Origin: Alectoria sarmentosa
Lineage: Eukaryota; Ascomycota; Lecanoromycetes; Lecanorales; Parmeliaceae
Direction: 5' to 3'
DNA: 64,000 bases
NCBI GenBank assembly: GCA_009733775.1
Contig: WOGZ01000047.1
Coordinates: 62,001 to 126,000, forward strand
Part shown: one piece after another, positions 49,580-59,660 of the stretch
Layout: each line of letters opens with the position of its first letter
Numbering within the stretch: position 1 is the stretch's first letter
Program-made: the position numbers and the translations under genes
Notes under the pieces: generated by a model
What the model saw: the letters and a program-made list of their open reading frames with translations, nothing else
Databases searched by the model: none
Told to the model about the DNA's origin: nothing

Positions 49580-50737
49580 CTACCCACATTTCTTTTCAAA
49601 GCGCGGCAGTCCACCCCGCTGGGGGATCCAACCCCCTGACCCCTTGGACTCACTTTGCGGCTGCAAGGTCTCCTCGGACGAATTCTTCACAGCCTCTTTT
49701 CCCTTGGATTCACTCTGCGGCTTCAAAGTCTCCTCGGACGAATTTCTCGTTGCTTGTTTTCCCTTGGAGACACTCTGCGGCCTCGAAGCCTCTTCAAACA
49801 AATGTTTCGTGACCGCTCGGGCTCTCTTCAGCGTAGTCGATGCTTGGCCCTGCGGTTCCTCCCGCTCTTCATCTTCTTCTTTCTCCTCCTCTTTCCCATC
49901 GTTCTCGAAGGCCTCCTCGTCTTCTGCTTTTATCCGAAATCTCTCAATCCAACCCGGAGGCGGCCTCAACACAATCCCACCACGTCGTTTATCCTGCACA
50001 CCCCTCCCTTGCCCTTCTCTCCCCATTGCGGCTCTTCTCCTCTCAGGGGCCAACAGACGCATCTCCTGCGCAGCGCGGCTCAAAGTCCCCGTCGCCATCT
50101 GAAAGAACTTGGCCACTTTGCCTTGACCGCCAAATCCCTCACTAACCCTGATATCAAGCTCATATTCGTCGCCCGCTGGCTTGATCCATATGAACATGTT
50201 GACCGTATAGACCTCCAAGCCCTTCGGCCTAACAGCATCGCCCCGTCGCTTCCACAGATCCCTCGCAGCAAACCTCCCAACCTCCCCGACCCTTTCCCAC
50301 CCCTCCTCGGACCAACATCCCAAACAGTCCGGCTTCTCGCTCACCTCCTTCAGCTTCTGCTTCACCCACCGATAGCTCGTCGAGCTCGGCGTCGTCTGGG
50401 ACAAGGCGAAATTGTCCCGCAGGACCCGCAGCAGCGCGTCCAGGTTCACGACCTCGGCCAGCATGAGCCGCACGAGCAGGTCCTCCTCGCCGCGCAGCGG
50501 CACGATGTCCTGCCGGTACTTCCAGCGCAGGCCGTCGACGGGGCTCGCGGCCGCCGTCATGGCGTCCACGCTGCAGCGGATCCCTTCGGACTCGTAGTCG
50601 GCGGCCGGGGCGTGCCGTTCGTGCGCTTGGCCTATCAGGATGCTCCAGCGGTAGTCGGGTTCCTGGCTCTCGGGGTCCGGGGGCTTGTAGAGAGCGACGT
50701 ATAGGACGGGGTGTTTGAGTTGGATCTGGGTCTGCAT
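49580..50737 (-). CDS. LYVALY-family protein, array copy 2 with repetitive charged tail
   Basis: Intronless, 385 residues from ATG 50737. The N-terminal domain has KHPVLYVALYKPP, YRWSILIGQAH, and the block IVPLRGEEDLLVRLMLAEV shared with copies 3 and 4, then a WVKQKLKEV helix. The middle has GLEVYTVNMFIWIKP, seen again in copy 3 as GVKVRTRSLVYGWKKP. The tail turns very acidic (NDGKEEEKEEDEEREE, about 290) and ends in three 20-residue repeats of SSEETLxPQSESKGK type. The first 160 residues are strongly GC-biased compared with the tail. Tail likely disordered. Unknown function. Confidence 0.75.
   Translation of the reverse strand: MQTQIQLKHPVLYVALYKPPDPESQEPDYRWSILIGQAHERHAPAADYESEGIRCSVDAMTAAASPVDGLRWKYRQDIVPLRGEEDLLVRLMLAEVVNLDALLRVLRDNFALSQTTPSSTSYRWVKQKLKEVSEKPDCLGCWSEEGWERVGEVGRFAARDLWKRRGDAVRPKGLEVYTVNMFIWIKPAGDEYELDIRVSEGFGGQGKVAKFFQMATGTLSRAAQEMRLLAPERRRAAMGREGQGRGVQDKRRGGIVLRPPPGWIERFRIKAEDEEAFENDGKEEEKEEDEEREEPQGQASTTLKRARAVTKHLFEEASRPQSVSKGKQATRNSSEETLKPQSESKGKEAVKNSSEETLQPQSESKGSGGWIPQRGGLPRFEKKCG
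49641..49820. repeat. Three 60-bp in-frame tandem repeats
   Basis: Units begin at about 49641, 49701 and 49761 (CCCTTGGA...), coding for the 20-residue repeats at the C-terminus of array copy 2. The third is the most diverged. Length is a multiple of three, so unit number can change without frameshift. Confidence 0.9.
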
Positions 50738-51466
50738 GGTGGAATGATGGTTGTCGATGAGATAGAGAGGGTGTGTATTTTGATTCCTGTAAGATCGAAG
50801 TGTGTGGGAGAATGTGCAAGAGGAGAATGTGCGATGCCGTGGTCATTGGGGTTCTCTTATAGGCGAACTCGATGACGAACTTGTACGACCCGGACTTCTT
50901 CGGGGTAAGAAAAGTCATGCGCAGATCGATTCGCTAGGAGGGGGAAGACCATGTTCCTGGATTGGAAAGTGGAAGGCCGTGTTCCTTGATTGGAAGGACG
51001 TTCCGGATCCCAGGGGCTGCCTGCGAGAAATCAGCGATATCGATATACGAATGAAGGATCAGGCTTTCAACTTCGAAGACGAATCAAAGCAGCAGTCAGT
51101 CAATCGAGCGGAATCGCAAGGGTATTGGGTATTCGGGTTGCGAAGATGAAGACGAAGATGCAACTCCAGATCCCTATTTATACTAGACTGACAATGATTT
51201 GTACTTGTGGAGCTTCTTTACCCATGTGTAGGCTCCATTTCCCAAGGCAATTCCTTGTACTGGTAAAGCATCATTACCCATGTATATGCTCAAGTCCTCA
51301 AACCACTGCAGCACTGACTCCATTACGTGCAGACGCTGCTCTGGCGCCCATCTACTCATGGAGTTTCGATCAGTCGTGGGCGCATAGAATCGTACTAATC
51401 ATTATGATAGCTTTCGCCATCCTTACCAACCTGAGACTCCTTCCTCGTATCGAGCTTGGATTGCTT
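50738..51466. other. Spacer between array copies 2 and 3
   Basis: 730 bases; presumed promoter of copy 2. Near 50945-50985 there is a short internal repeat of AAGGCCGTGTTCCTTGATTGG type. No gene recognised. Confidence 0.4.
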
Positions 51467-52831
51467 TCATCCAGACAGGGTGATTGTCGAGATATTCTCC
51501 ACGGCGGTCTGGACCCCACGGTTCTTCGCTTGCTGCTTGTCGGATCCCTCGTCTCCCTCGTCTCCCTCATCGTCATCCTCTCCATCGTCTTCGGAATCAT
51601 CGTTATCGTCCTCGTCATTGTCGTTGTCGTTGTCCTCGTCTTCCTCATCCTCATCCTCATCGGCTTGTTCGTCTTTGTCCTTATCGGCTTCGCTCTCGGT
51701 CTCATCTTCGTCCTCTTCATCCTCCTTCGCGACTTCCTTGCCCTCAGATGTTTTTTCGGGCTTATTCAATGACGCAAAGCTGATGGTTGTGACCCGAGCG
51801 CCCTCTGGCCTAGCAGCTGCCCCTCTTCCTTCTTCGTCCTGCTTTACAATCTCCTCTCCTTTTTCACTATCCTCTGTCTTTTCCCGCTCGGCCAAGGTGG
51901 TGGTATTTTCACTTCCCTTAAACCTAAATACCGCCTCTTCCTCTTGCTCATCGTTCGTATTTCGGTTCTGTCTTTCAGCGACTCGTCGACGCAACTCAAA
52001 CGCAGCCGCGCTTAAGACCCCGGTACCAATCTGAATGGCCCTCGATATCGTGTTTGGTTCTCCACGTGCAAGGACGAGTTTGATGGCGACCTCATTCTCA
52101 TCCTCGTCTGGCTTTTTCCAGCCATACACCAACGACCGCGTTCTAACTTTGACACCAAACGGCCTCGCTCCTTTCTTTCGTTGCTGGTTCAATCCTCCAG
52201 CAAGGCTTCTCCCCTCCCGCTCGAATACGCTGAAATCGTGGCACTTGTAAGCGAAACACTCTGGCTTTCTCTCCAACATTTCCAGTTTTTCCCGAACCCA
52301 CGTAAGACTGTTCGATTCCAAACCCTCAGCCATGGAGTCCGTACGTTCTGTCGTCGGGGTTATGTCGTGATCGCGTATAATCTCCCCCAGTGGCCCCAGA
52401 TCCACAATATCTGCAATCAGCAGGCGCGCGAGGAGTTCATCTTCGCCGCGAAGCAGAACTATAGTCTGGTTGTAATCCGAAATTGGACGTCCATCTGGAT
52501 CTAGGTGCAATTCCACACCACAACAAACGCCCTCGGACTCGGCTGTCTCGTTCGACGGACCGACTAAGAAGGCCCAATGATATTCGTCGTTTTCGTGGGG
52601 TGAGCGATCTTTCTTGTAGACAGCGACATACAAGACAGGATACTTGATGGCGATGTCCACAGTGGCTGTGCTCAACAAGGCAGTTGCCCTTTCCCTTTCA
52701 AAAAAAGTACGTGTGCTAACCCTCGTGTCCAACAAACAATACCCTTTTTGCTTCTCCTCCTCTGTTTCAGCAAGCCGCCTACCCTGTGGAGATTTCGGAG
52801 TCAGCCTTCCCGTGTCCGGGCAAGGGCCCAA
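51467..52831 (-). CDS. LYVALY-family protein, array copy 3 with long acidic tail; start unresolved
   Basis: Open frame of 454 codons. The family domain begins about codon 58 with KYPVLYVAVYKKD, then YHWAFLVGPSN, IVLLRGEDELLARLLIADI, and WVREKLEML; the middle part matches copy 2. The tail, from about codon 370, is a run of Asp/Glu with Asn and Ser (EDEDNDNDNDEDD) over 60 residues, then a short terminal segment. There is no ATG in frame before the domain: the frame opens only through a TTG, and a stop lies just upstream. A spliced first exon or a lost start are both possible; I could not find a clean splice. Unknown function. Confidence 0.6.
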   Translation of the reverse strand: MGPCPDTGRLTPKSPQGRRLAETEEEKQKGYCLLDTRVSTRTFFERERATALLSTATVDIAIKYPVLYVAVYKKDRSPHENDEYHWAFLVGPSNETAESEGVCCGVELHLDPDGRPISDYNQTIVLLRGEDELLARLLIADIVDLGPLGEIIRDHDITPTTERTDSMAEGLESNSLTWVREKLEMLERKPECFAYKCHDFSVFEREGRSLAGGLNQQRKKGARPFGVKVRTRSLVYGWKKPDEDENEVAIKLVLARGEPNTISRAIQIGTGVLSAAAFELRRRVAERQNRNTNDEQEEEAVFRFKGSENTTTLAEREKTEDSEKGEEIVKQDEEGRGAAARPEGARVTTISFASLNKPEKTSEGKEVAKEDEEDEDETESEADKDKDEQADEDEDEEDEDNDNDNDEDDNDDSEDDGEDDDEGDEGDEGSDKQQAKNRGVQTAVENISTITLSG

Positions 52832-53443
52832 ACTCGCAAGACATGTTCAGGGGGCACAAGTGAGGCGGCTGGAGAAAGACGTAGGTCTTACTACTGAAAC
52901 ACGTCTTGCGACCCAGATTGTGCCATTGAAAGGGAAGTTATTACTCCGTAAGGTACATACCTTGGCCTCCACACTCTCGAAGCTCCTCATCCTCCTTCCC
53001 AGACACCCTTCCTCCTCATCTAAGCTCTTCAGTACGTCTTTGACCCACCTGACACTCATCCACTCCACTTGCTCACGCATGGTGATCCTTTCACCCCAAC
53101 GCAACACAACCGCCTGCAACATGTTCATGTCGGCCACTTCGGCAATCATAAGACGTACGAGAAGATCACGTTGACCTCGGAGAGGCACAGTGGGCTGGTT
53201 GTACAACCACCCCCATTCGTCGCCATGTGGACGGTTGTAATCCGGGGTTCGGCGTGGCTCCATATTGTACAGCGTGCCTTTGGAGTCGGCTTCTTCGTGA
53301 GAGGGGCCAACGATGAAGGTCCAGTGGTAGTCGTCGACTTCTGATGGTGCGTCCCCAGTGGAATAGAGAGCGATGTAAAGGACAGGGTCTGTAATGGCTG
53401 TCTGGGTATATTCGGTATTGGTGATACTGAGGTTGAAGGTCAT
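52778..53443 (-). CDS. LYVALY-family protein, array copy 4, shortened
   Basis: ATG 53443 opens a domain with DPVLYIALYSTGD, YHWTFIVGPSHEEADSKG, VPLRGQRDLLVRLMIAEVAD, and WVKDVLKSLDEEEGCL. After codon 161 (ESVEAK) a good donor GTATGT starts at 52960. With the acceptor at 52869 the gene ends at 52778-52780 after 29 more codons (190 residues); unspliced it ends at 52847. Either way the middle domain and tail of copies 2 and 3 are missing, and its 3' end abuts or overlaps the beginning of copy 3. It looks like a truncated tandem duplicate. Expression evidence would decide. Confidence 0.6.
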
Positions 53444-54788
53444 TATTCCCTCGCTTTATACTAAGAAGGTGGTTTGAATTGAGAGGGATGTGCTACTCAC
53501 CCGAACATGTTGACCCTCGTCCGCTGCTGGGCGGTAGTAAGGAACGTCGGTCCCAACATCATATGTACACTCTCCTCATCTGAGGAAGAATCTCTGCGTC
53601 CCTTATTAGCCTTGACTATGTCCTCTTGCAAGGCGGATCAATTCACTCGTCCGAGCTTGTACTTTCACCATCAAAGAAGAAGATAGGGATTAGGAGATTA
53701 TATGGTATCGACATGGTAGTAGTGTGCACAGTTCACTTTTCAAGACGAACTGTGTTGCACCTTTCCTTGCGAAGGTTGAGATGCGAGTCTTAGAGAAAAT
53801 AGAGATGGTTGTACAAAACAACCCCACTTGTTGCTACCGTAAGCAACCCATGAGTACCTTTCATGCAGGGCATGAAAGACCATTTCCGAGGTAGCAACCC
53901 GGATCACGTCGCTCATTAAGGACTAGGTCGGCCTTTGCTTAGGGAGAAGGATTGTTCGGGCCAATACTTGGCAGGTATATCTGTATGTACTCTGTATAGA
54001 AATCTCTTGGCATTTGTCAAAGCTGGATCATCAAAGCCTCTGCTTTATTTGAGATTGGGCCACGGTGCGCGCTGAATGCATGTCCCGGTTCAACATTCCA
54101 CTGACAGATTTGAAGAAGAATGGATTGCTCTTGCGAACAAGGAGACTGATAGGAAATGGCGCTACATGGCATATATGAAGGCCAGAGAAGCCGAATGAGT
54201 AGCCGACGAGGGAAGCTTGGACTATAGGGATGAGGCGCGAGATGTCGTCGGTTGGGGGCACAGAGAGGCTTTCCCACCATGAAGGGTGATGACGGTTTAG
54301 AATCTCTGGAGCATCCCTCATCACTAAGGGAGATCGTTCCATAGCTGTTGAGCCAAGTACGGCAGAATTTTTAGGATAGTAGCAAAGTTGTCCAAACATG
54401 CACCCAGGCTTCAATCCAAGTGGCAAACACTCAGTGTTGAAAAAAATCTGTTCCAAGAGCAAGATTGGGAGCAGAATTGATCCTTGTTGAGTTGTCTCGA
54501 TACGCGCTAATCTCGCTTAGCTGCCCGCGTATGCACCAAGCTTTCTCACATCAATTTTCACTTCTGGAGATTTTTCAGCCATTCAAGAAAAGTGGCACCT
54601 GTTGAGGTCGCGTACACCTGAGGCCGTGTCTTGCGAAGCACAAGACCATGACAAGAGCTGGCTGTCAACAGTACAACTCCAATGGCCGCTCGGCCGAGAG
54701 CTCGGCCGTGAATTGACATGTCCGCAGTGCTCTCAAAAGAGTCGCCCTCTTCTCACTGTTCTCAACATAGAATCATTGACTTGCAGCC
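53444..54788. other. Gene-free 1.3 kb stretch
   Basis: Upstream of array copy 4. A minus-strand frame of 143 codons at 54031-54462 has no family features. Nothing else supported. Confidence 0.4.
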
Positions 54789-55519
54789 ATGTCTAACTTC
54801 GCCCTCTCTCCTGCTACCCTCCCTGATCTACCTGGGATCGCCAAGGTCTCTAGAGCCGCCTTCAAGGAAAGCCGGCACTCTGTGTCCTACTGGATGTTTC
54901 CGGAGGACAACGAGAAAGCAATCTACGAATGGCGTCTGAACGGCATAACAAACATATTCAAGAATGTATCGTGCTGTTCATACACCAAACTCGTTGATAC
55001 TACAGCGGACAGGATCGTAGCGTTCGCCTTGTGGGAGGCGCCTCACCGACCGGAGATGGAGGAGGAGAAAGCCAAGAAAGAGCAAAAGAAGAAAGAGAAG
55101 GGAGACAAAGACGCCGAGTTACCGGAAGGTACCAATGTTCGGCTTATGCACAACTACGATGCCGAGGTCGAGAGAATGAGGGCCAAATATGTTGACAGGG
55201 AGAATGACCACAGTGAGTAGCATTTCCCAAGGTTCCGGAATCAGTGAAGATGACCGTATATGCTCAAGTCTTGAGAGCCATCGCTACTCTCCCAGAATAC
55301 CATGGCAGAGGCTGCGCATCCATGTTGCTTCAATCCGGGCTAGAGAAGATCGACGCCGAAGGCGCTAAGAGTTGGCTGGAGGCAACGCCACAAGGACAAC
55401 CTCTATACGCCAAATTTGACTGGAAAGTAGTCGACGAGATCATCCTCGATCTCGAGAAGTATGGTTGTGGTGAGTGGGTTCAAAGAATAACAATCATGGG
55501 GAGAGCAGCGCAAACGTAG
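54789..55519 (+). CDS. GNAT-family N-acetyltransferase
   Basis: Two exons (54789-55212, 55269-55519), intron 56 bp, 224 residues. The start MSNFALSPATLPDLPGIAKV is the usual first strand-helix of fungal GNAT proteins. The central region has a Lys/Glu-rich insertion (about 94-115). After the intron, ATLPEYHGRGCASMLL carries the acetyl-CoA pyrophosphate loop (Q/R-x-x-G-x-G/A form, here RGCAS). It continues with GLEKIDAEGAKSWLEATPQG and YAKFDWKVVDE, both hallmark stretches. The substrate is unknown. The gene stands alone between the LYVALY array and a dispersed repeat. Confidence 0.85.
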
Positions 55520-55824
55520 TGCGGCAAAGCCACGAAGTCCTCCTTCTCACGTTGCTATTTTCGTCCTGATGTACACGAAAAGCTTGAGAAAAGAATGAAG
55601 CCGAATTTTCGAACCTTCGCAATTTAGATGGATCAATGTGAAGCTGCAACCGGTATAAAAGCTAGCAATCCAGCAGCTTCATCGTTCAATATAGGGGAGC
55701 ATGGGGACTCGATTGAAGATTGCCAATCAGTCCCCCAGCGAGCGATCACATGATACATGTGACTCTTTTCCACTTCCTACTTCATACAAAATTTCTAGGT
55801 TACATTGGGATTACGAGTACGGAG

Positions 55825-56095
55825 GTCTGCACCATGCCACCGAAAGTCCTGGACAGCGCTAGTGTCAGCACCAACACTTACTTCCCTGGAATCCAAGAGT
55901 GCAAAGAATGAAAGATTGACCTCTTTTGGCTGAAAGATTTGGCCCTAAGTTGGGCTCAGGCTAGGTACAATTTCCAAGCAACGCTAAGCGCATTGTCAAG
56001 GCAGCTCTTCAGGCGGTGCGTTCTTCGAGATTTTGGCGTAGGAGTCAGGTCGAAGACTTTTGGTGCACACCTCCATAGACAAGAGCTCCGCATAA
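55825..56095 (+). repeat. Dispersed repeat, copy B
   Basis: About 270 bases, direct copy of 12137-12403: CCGAAAGTCCTGGACAGCGC at the left end, and AAGCGCATTGTCAAGG with GACTTTTGGTGCACACC at the right. Middle part more diverged. It lies about 520 bases upstream of the intact O-methyltransferase. Confidence 0.65.
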
Positions 56096-56611
56096 CGCTA
56101 CGAAGAAAAATGAGATCATCCCACAGGTAGAGTTAGCGGGCCCGGAAAATTATCCACCGTTCAAGGCCCACACTTAGCATTGCCTGGTATCATTCGAGGT
56201 GTTCCTAAACCCTAGCCATCTCAGAGTAGTTTTTCGTGGCAGGGTTCACTTTCAGCCCCACTACGACATGCAGAAAGTCGAGATCCTGCATGAAAACTGG
56301 GCGTTTTGGCCTGGACGTGGTCCTCCGCGTGAGTGCATACAACGATGAGGTGGGGAAATGAGTCATTTCAGCACAAGACTGTAACGTCGGCTGCTCCACT
56401 GAAGACCCCGATCCGGTTTCATTAGGGAGGTGTACATTTTTGAAGCGGCACTACTGAGTTGAACTGTTATTGTATCTGTAATATTCAATTTACAAGCTTC
56501 GTTTCGTATGTTTCAAACAACGCCCTATATATCATGGCATGTCGCCCACTGGTTTCCGGGTCATCCAAACTCTTCAGATCAAAATAAATCCACAGCTGCT
56601 GTATTTCTATC

Positions 56612-58184
56612 ATGGTAGACAAATGTTTCTTTGTGCTTCAATTATGTTCACTGCATGAAATACTCAAGCTCTGACCATGCATAGGCTACCTATAGTGATT
56701 CAACTTCTTGTTCTGCTTTAATCGCCGACATCAGAAGCGCAAGAGCGTCAATCGATCTGAAATATGAGGAAGGCAGCTACTTAACACACGGGCACGCAGA
56801 GCTTCTTGCAGCAGCCAGAGATTTGGTTGCAGCTCTTGAGTCGCCAGATACATTGCTCTGGCGGGTCATTTTTGCGGCAAGAACGCCCTGCAGCTCCATA
56901 TTCTCATACATCTACCACAATGTTGATTTATAGAATTGCAAAGAAAGAGGCTTACATATTTTGGGTGATAGCCACAAGCTCATGCGGCCCTTCGAGCAGC
57001 ATTTGATCTGAAAATCTTTGAGATTTATGGAACCAGAGACAATGAATTCAGCGCACTTGAGTTAGGAGCCCGCACAGGTGCGCAGGAGCTTTTGATAGGT
57101 ATTGGTGCACTCCTATCTCTCGGAGATCAGACGCTCAGCTTTTGATTGCAGCTCGGATAATGAGAGCCGTCGCCTGCATGGGGATCTTTGACGAAGTGGG
57201 CGAGTCTCGGTGGGCGTCCAACGAGACCACGAAAAAGCTGGCCGATCCAACTTTCGGAATCTTCGCAATGGGCTTGTGAGTCTTAATCTTTTTGAGGTGC
57301 ATGGCGACCGAGATCTAATGTTGACTTACATCACATCAGAGGTGGCGCTTTCTCTCCTCATATGCCCTCATTACCAGCCTATCTCTCGACCATCTCCTGG
57401 TCCAATCCAAGCGACCCATCTCATACCCTGTTCAACTATGCGCAGGATACCCATATGAGTATGTTTGCATGGATGCAGACCCAACCTGAAAAACTCGCTA
57501 CATTTGGCGCGACAATGGCGGCTGCAAACGCACTGAAAACAAGAGGTGTCTTGGCAACTTTGTCGAGACTGTTTTCTTCTGATGGTGATCACTACGTTAA
57601 GAGCATCGAGAGCGACGTTCTTTTAGTAGACGTCGGTGGTGGCAGAGGGAAACTCATCGAGCGCTTTAGAAAGCAGAGACCAGAGCTAGAGGGTCGAATG
57701 ATCTTACAAGATCTACCTGAAGTTATTGAAGGGAGAGAAGCGGCGGAAGGCGTAGAGTATATGGTGCACGATTTTTTCAAACCCCAACCAATCCAGGGTT
57801 TGTCATTCCATCCGTATCGCTGCGTTCGGACACTGACCACACATGAACAAAGGAGCCCATACCTACTTCTTCCGTCATATTTTCCATGACTGGCCCGATA
57901 GCTCCTGTCTCAGTATTCTGAAAAATACTGTCTCTGCCATGTCGCCTACATCGCGGATTGTGATTGCTGATATGGCATTACCCAACGCCGGAGCCTCACT
58001 TTTCGGGGCATTGCTCGACGTGGGTATGATGACACTAGCAGGCATGGAGCGGACAGAGAGGAATTGGAGGGAGCTGCTGGAGTCTGTTGGGCTTCGGATT
58101 ATGAATATAAGGAATCCTACAAGGGAGGAAAACGAGAGTGCGAGTGTTATTGAGGCGATCCTCGTAGAATCAGCGAACGCATAG
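56612..58184 (+). CDS. Fungal O-methyltransferase (OMT2)
   Basis: Six exons fit one frame: 56612-56614, 56685-56876, 56972-57077, 57131-57275, 57340-57797 and 57853-58184, totalling 411 residues. N-terminal part: ELLAAARDLVAALESPDTLL, the dimerisation/winged-helix region of class II O-methyltransferases. Motif I is LLVDVGGGRGKLIERF (about 243-258), then LQDLPEVIE, HDFFKPQPIQGAHTYFFR, the catalytic-side HIFHDWPD, and RIVIADMALPN. The second intron needs a GC donor (GCAAGA at 56877), and the first exon would be the bare ATG followed by a 70-bp intron. The start is therefore provisional, but from 56685 on the model is sound. It is a complete relative of pseudogene OMT1. Its substrate is unknown, perhaps a phenolic or polyketide as in related enzymes. 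Confidence 0.82.
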
Positions 58185-58324
58185 AGCCTTTCCTGGTAGT
58201 TTCTTTAAGCTTGATTCTCTCTAGAAGGGATCAGCACCATAGGTCAGATCGTTGTTCGAGACACAAAGAATAGACACAAACGAGGGCATACATGAAAATA
58301 ACTGACCTGAGCTTCCTCTAGGAT

Positions 58325-58490
58325 TTCCAAAACGCCCCAAAAATATTTCAAAGAATGTATGGTAAATCCAAATAGACTTCGCCAGTTGCAGATTGATACG
58401 TAGGTAATTCCAAAACGCCCTAAAAATATTTCAAAGAACGTATGGTAAATCCAAATAAGATTTAGCCAGTTGCAGATTGATACGTACCTA
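58325..58490. repeat. Tandem duplication, two 83-bp units
   Basis: TTCCAAAACGCCC begins both units (58325 and 58408) and they match closely to the shared GATACGTA end. Located 140-310 bases upstream of the next start codon, so it may duplicate promoter elements. Confidence 0.9.
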
Positions 58491-58631
58491 GGTAACGTAG
58501 GATCTTACTAGCCTACTTTACGATATCTGCCTTAAAAGTCCCTCTGCTTCTTGCCTTTGACAACATAGATCCGTAACAGAATTCAGTTCCTACAATTGAC
58601 ACCACCCCATCAACACCAACTCGTTGCAGTC

Positions 58632-59660
58632 ATGGTGGGAAAACCGACTGTCACGGATACTGTCCATTTCGTAGGTAGTGTCTGTCTCCCCGATCAGCGT
58701 GCCACAACTCAGCACCTTTGTGACGCCCTATCCTCACGTCTTCGCCGGATACCTGATGGTGAGACCGGCAAACGAAGAAATTTCGTCATCTTTCAACGAG
58801 AAGTCTTCAATGATTCTCCCTTTGTTCAAGCCCCATTTCCTCCAGGCAGCGCCTCGAAGAGTCCTGATATTTCACCGGGGCCTGACGCCCCTCAAGTCAA
58901 GCTCTTGCCGATCGAGTATGACGATTTTGCTATTTCTGGATACGGCGAATTCTGCAAGCTTCGCGATGAGGGCATCATTCCTGAGACAGTCCGGTTTCAA
59001 ATCTCGCTGCCAACGCCGCTGAACGTACTCGGCAATCTAGTAATGCCTTCATGGAGGTCGACCATGGAACCTCTGTACGAAGGAGCTTTGCTGGCTGCCT
59101 TGAGGCGTATTCAAGATAATATCCCACCCAGCGATCTTGCTATCCAGTGGGATCTGGCATCAGAGTTTGCGTCTCTGGAAGGTGCGGCTTCGACGCCGCC
59201 ATGGTTCTCCCCAATAAAGGAAGGTCTCTTAAAACGCGTCTTGAAACTTGCTGCCGCGGTGGATGAGGGTGTTGAATTGGGTTTTCATCTCTGTTACGGT
59301 GATATGGGACATAAGCACTTTGTGGAACCCAAAGACACGGCTTTGCTGGTTGAGATTGCGAACGCGATCTTTGAAGGCGTTCGCAGGCCGGTCGACTGGA
59401 TCCATATGCCTGTTCCTAGAAGCCGGGTCGACGCAGCCTATTTCGCGCCTTTGAAAAATTTGAAACTGGGGAAGACGGAGCTGTATCTTGGACTTCTGCA
59501 CGCCAACGACGAAGAGGGAACGAGAGACAGAATCAAAGCCGCAGCCGAGGTCATCGCACCATTTGGGCTCGCCACCGAATGTGGGCTAGGGCGATCTTCG
59601 CAAGCTGAGTTGGAAAGCATCCTCGCAGTTGCAAAGACAGTCACGGGTCCAAGAACTTGA
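58632..59660 (+). CDS. UROD/MetE-like protein
   Basis: Intronless, 342 residues from ATG 58632 (the frame extends to 58596 only through a TTG). Landmarks are HFVGSVCLPD, RIPDGETGKR, FQISLPTPLNVL, and LAIQWDLASEF. The C-terminal half has GFHLCYGDMGHKHFVEP and DWIHMPVPR. These belong to the fungal proteins usually labelled cobalamin-independent methionine synthase MetE C-terminal/UROD-like. The zinc-binding Cys/His set of true MetE is not obvious, so methionine synthase activity should not be assumed. Neighbour of OMT2 on the same strand, which hints at, but does not show, a link in methyl-group metabolism. Confidence 0.8.
   Translation: MVGKPTVTDTVHFVGSVCLPDQRATTQHLCDALSSRLRRIPDGETGKRRNFVIFQREVFNDSPFVQAPFPPGSASKSPDISPGPDAPQVKLLPIEYDDFAISGYGEFCKLRDEGIIPETVRFQISLPTPLNVLGNLVMPSWRSTMEPLYEGALLAALRRIQDNIPPSDLAIQWDLASEFASLEGAASTPPWFSPIKEGLLKRVLKLAAAVDEGVELGFHLCYGDMGHKHFVEPKDTALLVEIANAIFEGVRRPVDWIHMPVPRSRVDAAYFAPLKNLKLGKTELYLGLLHANDEEGTRDRIKAAAEVIAPFGLATECGLGRSSQAELESILAVAKTVTGPRT

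Noticed and set aside
49443..50704. Long plus-strand frames (219 and 349 codons) opposite array copy 2
   Set aside because: Antisense to a gene with clear family motifs; they are products of its GC-rich codon use.
51370..51784. Plus-strand Ser-rich and Val/Leu-rich frames and a Met/Arg/Thr-rich minus frame
   Set aside because: All are shadows of the Asp/Glu repeat tail of array copy 3 read in other frames.
54031..54462. 143-codon minus-strand frame upstream of the GNAT gene
   Set aside because: Unrecognised and overlapping another frame of similar quality; left as unannotated.
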